From assembly GCA_910589265.1 (NCBI GenBank), contig CAJUTQ010000069.1:1-6536 (forward strand): a DNA stretch of 6,536 bases, read 5' to 3'. Shown here one piece after another: positions 1 to 4,645 of this stretch. How positions within the stretch are numbered: the first letter of the stretch is position 1; every line of letters starts with the position of its first letter. The DNA comes from an uncultured Lachnospiraceae bacterium (GTDB lineage Bacteria; Bacillota; Clostridia; Lachnospirales; Lachnospiraceae). The position numbers were made by a program, and so were the translations under genes. The notes under the pieces were generated by a model. That model had not been told where the DNA came from. It searched no databases and worked only from the letters and a program-made list of their open reading frames with translations.

Positions 1-55
1 TATTTTGGCAATCGGTAAAAATATCTGCCAAAGAGAGTTGTTTATGTGTTATCAT
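1..55 (-). CDS. Transposase, N-terminal fragment (cut by window edge)
   Basis: The first 18 codons of a leftward gene are visible, reading MITHKQLSLADIFTDCQN, and the frame is open to the window edge. The start is set by an AGGAG ribosome binding site at 66-70 lying 10 nt before the ATG, with an extended -10 box further upstream. From memory, this opening (MITHKQ.., LAD.F.DCQ) matches the N terminus of a family of insertion-sequence transposases common in Clostridia, of the DDE type with a DUF772-like N-terminal domain. That is recall, not a search, and 18 residues are little to go on. The catalytic domain lies outside the window. If the call is right, 56 to about 200 contains one end of the insertion sequence, but the exact end could not be fixed. 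Confidence 0.55.
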   Translation of the reverse strand, partial: MITHKQLSLADIFTDCQN

Positions 56-90
56 ATAGATACGACTCCTTTACTGGTGGATATGGATAG

Positions 91-151
91 TTGTTACTGG
101 ACATTTCAATTATACCACAGACCAGTGAGGAGTTGTTTTAATTTGTAACAA
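91..151. repeat. Inverted repeat TTGTTAC / GTAACAA between the leftward and rightward genes
   Basis: TTGTTAC at 91-97 is the exact reverse complement of GTAACAA at 145-151. Inside and beside it are a direct repeat TTACTGG (71-77 and 94-100) and an inverted pair ACTGGT (73-78) / ACCAGT (121-126). These could belong to the end of the insertion sequence or be regulatory. No target-site duplication could be identified because the other end of the element is outside the window. Confidence 0.25.
109..117 (-). promoter_or_regulatory. Extended -10 promoter for the leftward transposase-like gene
   Basis: On the minus strand the sequence TGGTATAAT gives a perfect -10 hexamer (TATAAT) with the TGn extension, about 50 nt before the start at 55. 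No good -35 box is visible at the right spacing, which fits an extended -10 promoter. Confidence 0.45.
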
Positions 152-178
152 AGAGAATCCCGTATTTATGCGGGTTCT

Positions 179-195
179 GGCGTTTCGCAAACGCC
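179..195 (+). promoter_or_regulatory. Perfect hairpin in the leader of the 231-476 gene
   Basis: GGCGTTT-CGC-AAACGCC is a perfect 7-bp stem with a 3-nt loop. A second stem (CCCG at 159-162 pairing with CGGG at 170-173) lies just upstream. No T-run follows, so this is not a normal terminator. It sits about 18 nt before the ribosome binding site (213-220) of the next gene and could be a leader structure, an mRNA-stabilising stem or part of the insertion-sequence end. Confidence 0.3.
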
Positions 196-230
196 TAATA
201 CCCATTAAAAAAGAAAGGAGCCCATAAGGT

Positions 231-476
231 ATGAAGAAAAAAGAAATAAGGAAGTATCTCCGACGTGCAGATGATTACATGGAAAAGATAGAAAAGAAAA
301 TGAGGTACATAGACAGTACTTTGTTTTTCATCTCATTAGGAATGGAATACTTCTATCAGCAAGAGGACTGCCAACAGTCAAATATGGTACAGCTTGTCAA
401 TGATTACCTGAAGACAGTAAAGAATGTTGAAGTTGCAGGCCTGCATGAGGTATTAAAGGAACTGAAGGACGTATGA
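231..476 (+). CDS. Small charged helical protein, unknown function
   Basis: This encodes 81 residues. The start is well supported: GAAAGGAG at 213-220 lies 10 nt before the ATG. The N terminus is very basic (MKKKEIRKYLRR), followed by a mixed-charge stretch to about residue 27 that would form an amphipathic or coiled-coil helix. Next comes a hydrophobic, aromatic segment (residues 31-43) too short and interrupted to be a sure membrane span, and then another helical C-terminal half. There is no signal peptide and no motif I recognise. The gene is alone in its transcription unit and converges on the repressor gene at 510-800, sharing a terminator. No promoter with good boxes is visible upstream. 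Small helical proteins like this are common accessory genes on conjugative elements of Clostridia. I do not assign a function. Confidence 0.7.
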   Translation: MKKKEIRKYLRRADDYMEKIEKKMRYIDSTLFFISLGMEYFYQQEDCQQSNMVQLVNDYLKTVKNVEVAGLHEVLKELKDV

Positions 477-484
477 ACAAAAAG

Positions 485-510
485 GGTACATCAGTAAGAA
501 AAGATGTACC
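485..510. terminator. Hairpin terminator between two convergent genes
   Basis: GGTACATC (485-492) and GATGTACC (503-510) form a perfect 8-bp stem with a 10-nt loop. Read on the minus strand the stem is followed by CTTTTTG, a good U-tract, so it should end the repressor transcript. On the plus strand only TATTT follows, so it is weaker for the 231-476 gene. The last base of the repressor stop codon (510) is the first base of the stem. Confidence 0.65.
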
Positions 511-800
511 TATTTCATTATGTCAATCAAATCCTGCAATACAGTCAGTTGTTGTTTATTCAAGCCGGAAGTGTCAAGGACTGCTTTGTCTCTGGGGTAG
601 TCAACACCAAGGAGATAGTCAGTTGACACATGGAACAGATTAGCGAGTTTAACTAATGTTTCCAGTGAGGGGGATATCTGGTCAGCTTCATAAGCGGAGA
701 CAGCAGAGGAAGAAACACCTATTCTTCTGGCAACCTCTGACTGTGACAATTTATTTTGTTGACGCAACAGTGTTAATTTTTTTGACAATCCATAAATCAT
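510..800 (-). CDS. XRE-family (Cro/CI-type) helix-turn-helix transcriptional regulator
   Basis: This is a 96-residue DNA-binding protein. Residues 7-64 are a typical HTH_3 domain: LRQQNKLSQSEVAR, then the recognition-helix region SSSAVSAYE, then the usual P(S)LETLVKLANLF..STDYLLG ending. The remaining 30 residues form a short helical tail (SGLNKQQLTVLQDLI) seen in many small repressors of phages and conjugative elements, probably for dimerisation. The start is supported by AGGAG at 811-815 on the minus strand. It is divergent from the 938-3924 module, with 137 nt between the two starts, an arrangement usual for a repressor acting on its own and the neighbouring promoter. An inverted repeat overlaps its translation start. 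The HTH call is certain; the targets are inferred from position. Confidence 0.93.
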   Translation of the reverse strand: MIYGLSKKLTLLRQQNKLSQSEVARRIGVSSSAVSAYEADQISPSLETLVKLANLFHVSTDYLLGVDYPRDKAVLDTSGLNKQQLTVLQDLIDIMK

Positions 801-831
801 GTATGCTTTCTCCTTTTTGGTATAGCATACA
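800..831. promoter_or_regulatory. Inverted repeat around the repressor's ribosome binding site
   Basis: TGTATGCT (800-807) and AGCATACA (824-831) are perfect 8-bp inverted arms separated by 16 nt. In the repressor mRNA the loop would contain AAAAAGGAG and the far arm would end on the A of the start codon. It could be an operator for self-repression or an RNA hairpin affecting translation of the repressor. A sequence TGCTATACC (827-819, minus) inside it resembles an extended -10 box but would start transcription within the ribosome binding site, so I do not call it a promoter. Confidence 0.4.
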
Positions 832-851
832 GGAAAGGGATAAAGTAGAAC

Positions 852-899
852 TTGCAGTATTAACTAATAATTGCAGTTTAGCTTAAAAGATGATATAAT
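852..899 (+). promoter_or_regulatory. Sigma-A promoter of the surface module, with candidate operator
   Basis: TTGCAG (871-876), exactly 17 nt, then TATAAT (894-899) is a near-consensus promoter about 40 nt before the 938 start. Just upstream of the -35 box lies the palindrome TATTA-AC-TAATA (858-869), and TTGCAGT occurs twice with a 19-nt period (852-858 and 871-877), the second copy being the -35 box itself. Such an arrangement would let a dimeric repressor block the promoter; the neighbouring XRE protein is the natural candidate. The promoter is seen directly; the operator role is inferred. Confidence 0.7.
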
Positions 900-937
900 G
901 GGCAGTAAATCAACACATTTACGAAAAGGAGAAAATC

Positions 938-1387
938 ATGGATATTAAGGACATTACAAAAGAACAGTTGGAGACATTGATACTGATAAAGAGTTTAGAG
1001 GAGTTCATTACAGACGAGCATGAGAACCTTTCAAGCCTTAGTGAAGTAATCTGGACTTTGGAAGAAAGTTTATCTGATGGGGAACATAAACAGCTTGTAT
1101 CAGATATCTGCAAGCTGACAGAAACAGGCTATATTCTGTCGGATGCAACAGAGGAACATATAGAGACTGACAGAATACCAGAAGTTGAGGGCATCACTCC
1201 TGAAGGACAGTCTGTACTTAATGAATGGGAAAAAGAGATAAGGGGGAGCATTGACAAGGGGGGAATGGATATCCATTTTCATTTCAGCCTTTTTGATGGA
1301 TTGACAATCAATCCAAGCCTTATAAATGGTTCAATCAGTTTATTTGGTGCAATAGGAAACAAAGCAAAGGAGATGTTACATATATGA
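938..1387 (+). CDS. Small acidic protein with possible winged-helix region, unknown function
   Basis: This encodes 149 residues, with AAAAGGAG (924-931) placed 6 nt before the ATG. Residues 4-45 are acidic and helical. Residues 52-98 read VSDICKLTETGYI, a short insert, then GITPEGQSVLNEW, a pattern of helix, turn and wing followed by 'T.EG...L' that resembles small winged-helix proteins such as the YjcQ or PadR type. This resemblance is weak and was not tested. The C-terminal 40 residues are different in character, with an alternating hydrophobic run (MDIHFHFSLFDGLTI) and a glycine-rich end. It is the first gene of the module driven by the 871-899 promoter, and its stop codon overlaps the start of the lipoprotein gene (ATGA), implying coupled translation. 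It may be a cytoplasmic regulator or partner of the surface proteins. Confidence 0.75.
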   Translation: MDIKDITKEQLETLILIKSLEEFITDEHENLSSLSEVIWTLEESLSDGEHKQLVSDICKLTETGYILSDATEEHIETDRIPEVEGITPEGQSVLNEWEKEIRGSIDKGGMDIHFHFSLFDGLTINPSLINGSISLFGAIGNKAKEMLHI

Positions 1388-2151
1388 GAAATAAGAAATT
1401 ATATAGTTTAGCAATGGCAGTTACGGTTTCACTTCTGCTGTTTACCGGGTGTGGGGATAAAGGGGGGCCTGTTACAGCAGATTCAGAATCACAAGCATAC
1501 ACCAATGAGAACGGATATGCAGTTGATGCAACTTCAGGCATGGGAGACACCAGTGGAGAAATTGTTGAAGCAGAGAAACCAGTTGAAGAAGGTAACGGTA
1601 ATAATGGTTCAGATGTAGCTGGCATGGACAATTTAAGTGGAATGACTGACGATGAAATAAATGCAGAGGCAATAGATACAGTAGACAGCATTGAAGCATC
1701 TGATTTTGAAATTATTCCAATGGATGACACAACAATGTACTGTACAAGCAACAGTGCCAACATCAGAAAAGGACCAAATACAGAATATGAAAAAGTAGGT
1801 ACACTCTCCTATGCACAAGAGATTACAGTCAACGGAAAAGTTGAGTCAGACGGAAGCACATGGTATGTAATCAAAACAGATAACAGTGATAACCTGCAAA
1901 TGGTAAGTGGTAGTTTACTCTCCACAACAAAGCCACAGCCTCAACAGCCAACAAGCCAGCCATCTTCTGGAAATACAAATAACACTTCAACACAACAACC
2001 CTCTGGCGAAACCCAACAACCAAGCGGCGGAGGCCAGCCATCCAGCGGTGGTAATGGTGGTTTAGAGACAGACGATGGAGCACCTGCATGGGGGGTAGGT
2101 GCATATACCCCACCTGGAAGTTCAAGAACAGACTGGGGTGGTCTCCAATAA
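1384..2151 (+). CDS. SH3b-domain lipoprotein
   Basis: This encodes 255 residues, starting at the ATGA overlap with the previous gene and preceded by AAAGGAG (1366-1372). The N terminus is a lipoprotein signal: basic start MRNKK, a hydrophobic stretch, and the lipobox FTGC with the lipidated cysteine at residue 23, so the protein should be anchored to the outer face of the membrane. Residues 24-115 are an acidic, low-complexity linker. Residues 116-180 are a bacterial SH3 domain (SH3_3 type), shown by SANIRKGPNTEYEKVGTL and the later GSTWYVI. SH3b domains commonly bind peptidoglycan or peptides. Residues 183-255 are rich in Gln, Pro, Ser and Gly, suited to crossing the wall. The gene precedes a secreted protein, so the pair probably works at the cell surface, perhaps in contact between cells or in conjugation; that role is inferred. 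Confidence 0.88.
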   Translation: MRNKKLYSLAMAVTVSLLLFTGCGDKGGPVTADSESQAYTNENGYAVDATSGMGDTSGEIVEAEKPVEEGNGNNGSDVAGMDNLSGMTDDEINAEAIDTVDSIEASDFEIIPMDDTTMYCTSNSANIRKGPNTEYEKVGTLSYAQEITVNGKVESDGSTWYVIKTDNSDNLQMVSGSLLSTTKPQPQQPTSQPSSGNTNNTSTQQPSGETQQPSGGGQPSSGGNGGLETDDGAPAWGVGAYTPPGSSRTDWGGLQ

Positions 2152-2215
2152 ATCAAATATGCAACTATACTATTGATGAAAGCAATATCATGTATTATAG
2201 CAAAAGCAACAATCA

Positions 2216-2250
2216 GAGGTCAACCAAGTAAGGTTGACCTCCATCATTTT
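2216..2250 (+). terminator. Strong hairpin between lipoprotein and secreted-protein genes (possible attenuator)
   Basis: GAGGTCAACC (2216-2225), loop AAGTAA, GGTTGACCTC (2232-2241) is a perfect 10-bp stem. It is followed by CATCATTTT, so the T-run starts 6 nt late and termination would be partial. It lies in the 123-nt gap between the genes and 19 nt before the ribosome binding site of the next one. It may lower expression of the downstream gene or protect the mRNA of the upstream one. No separate promoter for the downstream gene is evident. Confidence 0.45.
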
Positions 2251-2274
2251 AAAAAGAAACAAGGAGGATTCAGT

Positions 2275-3924
2275 ATGAAGTTTAACAGTCATATTAAACA
2301 TAAGACAAAACCAAAACTTCTACATCTATTATTATCATTGATACTCACCATATCAATGACACTTCCAATGTTCACAGCACAAACATTAGAAGTACATGCA
2401 GACCTTACAGATACATCTGGACAAGATTCGTCTATGGACAATACAGGTGGCAGTAACGGTCTGCCACCAAATTATGATAGATCAGGGTGGTTATTTTTTG
2501 TGTGTGATTCCAACAGACAACTTCTAACACCAGTATTATTTTTCACTGGTACTAATAAGTCACCTAGTACAAATTATGATGCAACATATTTAACATCAAG
2601 AATAGGAAATCAACAAGCAGTTGCTAATATGGGACAAGTACCATGGGGAGCACCAGTAACAAATAATGGTTCAAACTGGCAAAATGTAAAAGAAGACATG
2701 GATGAAAATGGGCTTCAATATGTTGCAGATTATTTTGGAGATGATATAGCTCAAAAAGTCCAATCAGACACCCAAAACGTCCACGTAATTCTTGAAACAG
2801 TCTGCTGGCATAATAAACCCGGTAAGCCAGCAGGAAATCTAGCAGTAGCAAGTTGTTCTGGCTGGGCACATATGGCACAAGATGGTGGGTGTAGACAAGA
2901 AGGATATGGTTGGTATCCATTTAACAAAATTTGTAAATCAGAATACTTAGAATATCAGTGGCTGGGTTTAGATCCGCCTCCTTCAGATTTTCCAAGTGAT
3001 TCTACAACATGTATACCTGCTGGTACTATTTTACAATTTTCCTATGGTATGGTTAGGCTTGGAACAACTCCAGATGCACAGTCCACATGTGATGAAAGCC
3101 AAAATGGTACACCAAGCAGACCAGCAGACGAATCAACTGGCGTATACAAAATTGTTAAATCCTATAGAATCCGAAACCTGGACACAAATGTACTCACAGA
3201 CAAAGGAACATATGTTAAGCCTGATTCAAGTCCTAAAATAAGCATAGAAGATGAAAGCGAATACAAACTTATAGCATGGAAGACATCAACGACATACAAA
3301 TCAGATATAGTCAGTACAAAATGGGAATCAACAGTACCAGCAATACACAAGCAAAGTGGAACAACTCCAACAACAATAGAAATGAAGGCACCTGAAACAA
3401 CATTGTATTTGTTGTTAGAGAAACCAGAAAATGAATCTACTCCTGTAACTGGACAAGCAGATTTTGTTATGAGTCAGTCAACCATTACACGAAAGATTAA
3501 ATTGTCATATCCAGACAATAATGGTATAACCATTATGAAAGACACTCTGTTTAAATGGGTAAGACCAGCACACAAAAGTAGTTGTAGCGGGCATAGTTAT
3601 GCAGATGGAAAAGATAGTGAAGGAAATACAAAATATAGTACAGCATATTGTAGTTATGGTAAATTTACAGATAATGCAGTTAGATTTTCATTAAAGAACT
3701 CTGAAAAATCAAATTATCCAGATATAGTAGCAACAAAATCAGGCTGGGAAAATGTAACCACAACAGGTTTAAAAGAGCCACTTGCAAAACAAGCAGCTCT
3801 CATGTATAATCTACTTAGAAAGGTTGATCGGACACGAAGTTCCGATTGCCCTCAGTTAAAATGTATATTAAAGAATAAGCATCCTAACTTTGCGAGGGTC
3901 AGGGATGCTTATTTCTTTTTATGA
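2275..3924 (+). CDS. Secreted surface protein, probably truncated at its C terminus
   Basis: From the ATG at 2275 this encodes 549 residues. That start is chosen because AAGGAGG (2261-2267) lies 7 nt before it and a signal peptide follows at once; a start further upstream would read through the 2216-2241 hairpin. Residues 1-42 are a signal peptide (basic KHKTKPK, hydrophobic LLHLLLSLILTISM, likely cleavage after VHA-42). Residues 43-65 are a Ser/Gly/Asn linker. Residues 66-280 form one domain beginning RSGWLFFVCDS, with seven or more cysteines that could pair outside the cell. Residues 289-385 look like a beta-rich module (YKIVKSYRIRNLDTNV, ISIEDESEYKLIAWKTS). Residues 395-490 are another module with Cys437 and Cys459. 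There is no sortase signal or membrane anchor. The last ~50 residues are encoded by the toxin-antitoxin locus and end in its terminator, so the original end appears lost. I do not recognise a named family. Confidence 0.8.
   Translation: MKFNSHIKHKTKPKLLHLLLSLILTISMTLPMFTAQTLEVHADLTDTSGQDSSMDNTGGSNGLPPNYDRSGWLFFVCDSNRQLLTPVLFFTGTNKSPSTNYDATYLTSRIGNQQAVANMGQVPWGAPVTNNGSNWQNVKEDMDENGLQYVADYFGDDIAQKVQSDTQNVHVILETVCWHNKPGKPAGNLAVASCSGWAHMAQDGGCRQEGYGWYPFNKICKSEYLEYQWLGLDPPPSDFPSDSTTCIPAGTILQFSYGMVRLGTTPDAQSTCDESQNGTPSRPADESTGVYKIVKSYRIRNLDTNVLTDKGTYVKPDSSPKISIEDESEYKLIAWKTSTTYKSDIVSTKWESTVPAIHKQSGTTPTTIEMKAPETTLYLLLEKPENESTPVTGQADFVMSQSTITRKIKLSYPDNNGITIMKDTLFKWVRPAHKSSCSGHSYADGKDSEGNTKYSTAYCSYGKFTDNAVRFSLKNSEKSNYPDIVATKSGWENVTTTGLKEPLAKQAALMYNLLRKVDRTRSSDCPQLKCILKNKHPNFARVRDAYFFL
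3782..3810 (+). promoter_or_regulatory. Predicted promoter of the antitoxin RNA
   Basis: TTGCAA (3782-3787), exactly 17 nt, then TATAAT (3805-3810) is a near-perfect sigma-A promoter. It lies inside the reading frame of the secreted protein but points at the toxin gene, with a predicted start near 3817. Its quality and position opposite the convergent toxin promoter make chance less likely. Confidence 0.6.
3817..3920 (+). ncRNA. Predicted type I antitoxin RNA (about 104 nt)
   Basis: The RNA is inferred from a strong promoter at 3782-3810 and a strong U-tailed terminator at 3874-3920. It would contain a 5' hairpin (ATCGGA 3827-3832 pairing with TCCGAT 3841-3846), then TTGCCCTCAG in single strand, then the terminator hairpin that overlaps the last codons and stop of the toxin gene. 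Its 3' part is fully complementary to the toxin mRNA's 3' end. The segment ATTGCCCTC (3845-3853) can also pair in trans with the toxin's ribosome binding site GAGGGTGGT (six Watson-Crick and three G-U pairs). This layout, two convergent RNAs meeting at a two-way terminator, is the one known from the Fst/par and TxpA/RatA types of locus. The exact ends are predictions. Confidence 0.55.
3874..3920. terminator. Shared two-way terminator of toxin and antitoxin RNAs
   Basis: AATAAGCATCC (3874-3884) pairs perfectly with GGATGCTTATT (3903-3913), an 11-bp stem with an 18-nt loop. On the plus strand TTTCTTTTT follows, a strong intrinsic terminator. On the minus strand the stem is followed by CTTTAATATA, weaker but usable. 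The toxin's stop codon (3909-3911) is inside one arm, so the toxin mRNA would end almost directly after its coding region. Confidence 0.85.
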
Positions 3925-3989
3925 TTATCTATGTAAGATAGAGCCGAAAAGATAACAAGCAATAATGTCAAAACTTCCATCACGCTCAT
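3909..3989 (-). CDS. Type I toxin, holin-like small membrane peptide
   Basis: This encodes 26 residues: MSVMEVLTLLLVIFSALSY, then a polar end IDNHKKK. It has a single hydrophobic membrane span (about residues 4-19) and a short basic tail, the build of Fst/TxpA/BsrG-type peptides and of the entries called 'putative holin-like toxin' in Firmicutes. Members of these groups insert into the membrane and stop growth when not repressed by an antisense RNA. The start follows a GAGGGTGGT ribosome binding site (4002-3994); Met4 (3980) is a possible alternative start but has no better site. A very good promoter (4069-4097), a leader hairpin covering the ribosome binding site, and a shared terminator surround it. 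It is too short for routine gene finding. The family call rests on size, sequence pattern and layout, not a search. Confidence 0.82.
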   Translation of the reverse strand: MSVMEVLTLLLVIFSALSYIDNHKKK

Positions 3990-3993
3990 GGGC

Positions 3994-4022
3994 ACCACCC
4001 TCTTTCGTAAGACTAGAGGGCA
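3994..4022 (-). promoter_or_regulatory. Leader hairpin hiding the toxin's ribosome binding site
   Basis: In the toxin mRNA CCCTCT (4020-4015) pairs with AGAGGG (4003-3998) across an 11-nt loop, covering the first part of the ribosome binding site GAGGGTGGT (4002-3994). Hidden ribosome binding sites are a known feature of type I toxin mRNAs, where they delay translation until the antitoxin can bind. Confidence 0.6.
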
Positions 4023-4068
4023 TCTATCAGAAAACCGCATCCTGCTTCCTTTTCAATTATACAATCCC

Positions 4069-4097
4069 ATTATAGCATGAATAAATGTACTGCTCAA
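4069..4097 (-). promoter_or_regulatory. Promoter of the toxin gene
   Basis: Read on the minus strand: TTGAGC (4097-4092), 17 nt, TATAAT (4074-4069), with TGC directly before the -10 hexamer, giving an extended -10 box as well. The predicted start near 4062 leaves a leader of about 73 nt. A second TATAAT (4061-4056) follows but lacks a -35 box at proper spacing. Confidence 0.75.
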
Positions 4098-4233
4098 TCT
4101 AAAAAGAAGATATAAGCATGTTTTGTCTTAAATGTTTCAACTTTTTTAGAAGGAATGATATACATAAAAACCAGACCTGTTAAAAATGGATATGTAATGC
4201 ATAAATGAATACAGTGTGTAAAAATCAATATCC

Positions 4234-4515
4234 ATGAAAGGGTTTATCATACTTGCAAAAATTTCTCCATGTGGAATATCAGCAACAATGAACATGCAAA
4301 AACGAATATTGCATTATGAAAAAATTGAGTTGTACAAGTTAATAGAAATTGTTGGCTTGTCAGTATACAGTGGGGTGGTTCCTGCATTATCTGATGAAGT
4401 TTGTTTGTGGTGAGTATTTCATAGTAATAAAAATGCTGTTTCAGACATCAGATTAAATGTTGTTGGAGATTTGAAAAAGTTGTATAAATCATTATATATG
4501 CTACAATCTCCCTAA
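4234..4515 (+). pseudogene. Possible decayed gene with an in-frame stop
   Basis: One frame starts at the ATG at 4234, runs 59 codons (MKGFIILAKISPCGISATMN..., ending PALSDEVCLW), meets TGA at 4411-4413, and continues in the same frame for 33 more codons (FHSNKNAVSDIRLNVVGDLK... ending MLQSP) to TAA at 4513. The second half reads like ordinary protein, with a mixed helix and few rare residues, so a single stop mutation in a gene of about 94 codons is possible. There is no ribosome binding site before 4234 and a stop three codons after the frame's previous opening, so the start may be lost too. I do not recognise the product; chance open sequence in AT-rich DNA is the main alternative. Confidence 0.25.
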
Positions 4516-4570
4516 AAATCAGTGACACATAATGGTTTATTTCCTTGCACTATCACGTCTATGAACATGG

Positions 4571-4592
4571 ATAAATCAGCGTTAAGATTTAT
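4571..4592. repeat. AT-rich inverted repeat upstream of the 4646 gene
   Basis: ATAAATC (4571-4577) and GATTTAT (4586-4592) are perfect 7-bp inverted arms with an 8-nt spacer. A small GTGC-TGAG-GCAC hairpin (4613-4624) follows. They could be a protein-binding site or leader structure; the low GC makes the RNA form unstable. Confidence 0.25.
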
Positions 4593-4645
4593 TTGTAAGT
4601 TAAATAAAGTTAGTGCTGAGGCACGGAAAGAAAGAGGTAAACATT

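Larger units (their letters stand above)
4098..4645. other. Gene-poor AT-rich stretch
   Basis: No intact gene with a ribosome binding site is evident on either strand between the toxin promoter and the ATG at 4646. Reading frames are broken by frequent stops. The only protein-like signal is a frame at 4234-4515 with an internal TGA. A short frame at 4155-4208 (17 codons, starting MIYIKTRPVKNGYVMHK) and one of about 50 codons on the minus strand near 4290-4140 have no ribosome binding site. A weak promoter-like pair for the 4646 gene (TTGCAC at 4545-4550 and GATAAA at 4570-4575, 19 nt apart) was seen but is not convincing. Confidence 0.6.

Noticed and set aside
1335..1763. Long minus-strand frame (142 codons) opposite the lipoprotein gene
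   Set aside because: It is a mirror of the real lipoprotein gene, has no ribosome binding site, and is Ser/Pro-rich only because the opposite strand is low-complexity.
1871..2156. Two minus-strand frames over the Gln/Pro/Gly-rich tail of the lipoprotein
   Set aside because: They arise from the repetitive composition of the tail and have no ribosome binding site.
2173..2274. Earlier start for the secreted protein
   Set aside because: It lacks a ribosome binding site, reads through the 10-bp hairpin, and would place 34 residues before an otherwise perfect signal peptide; AAGGAGG before 2275 decides the start.
4140..4290. Minus-strand frame of about 50 codons (starting MFIVADIPHGEIFASM)
   Set aside because: There is no ribosome binding site and an in-frame stop lies just upstream; it overlaps the more protein-like plus-strand frame.
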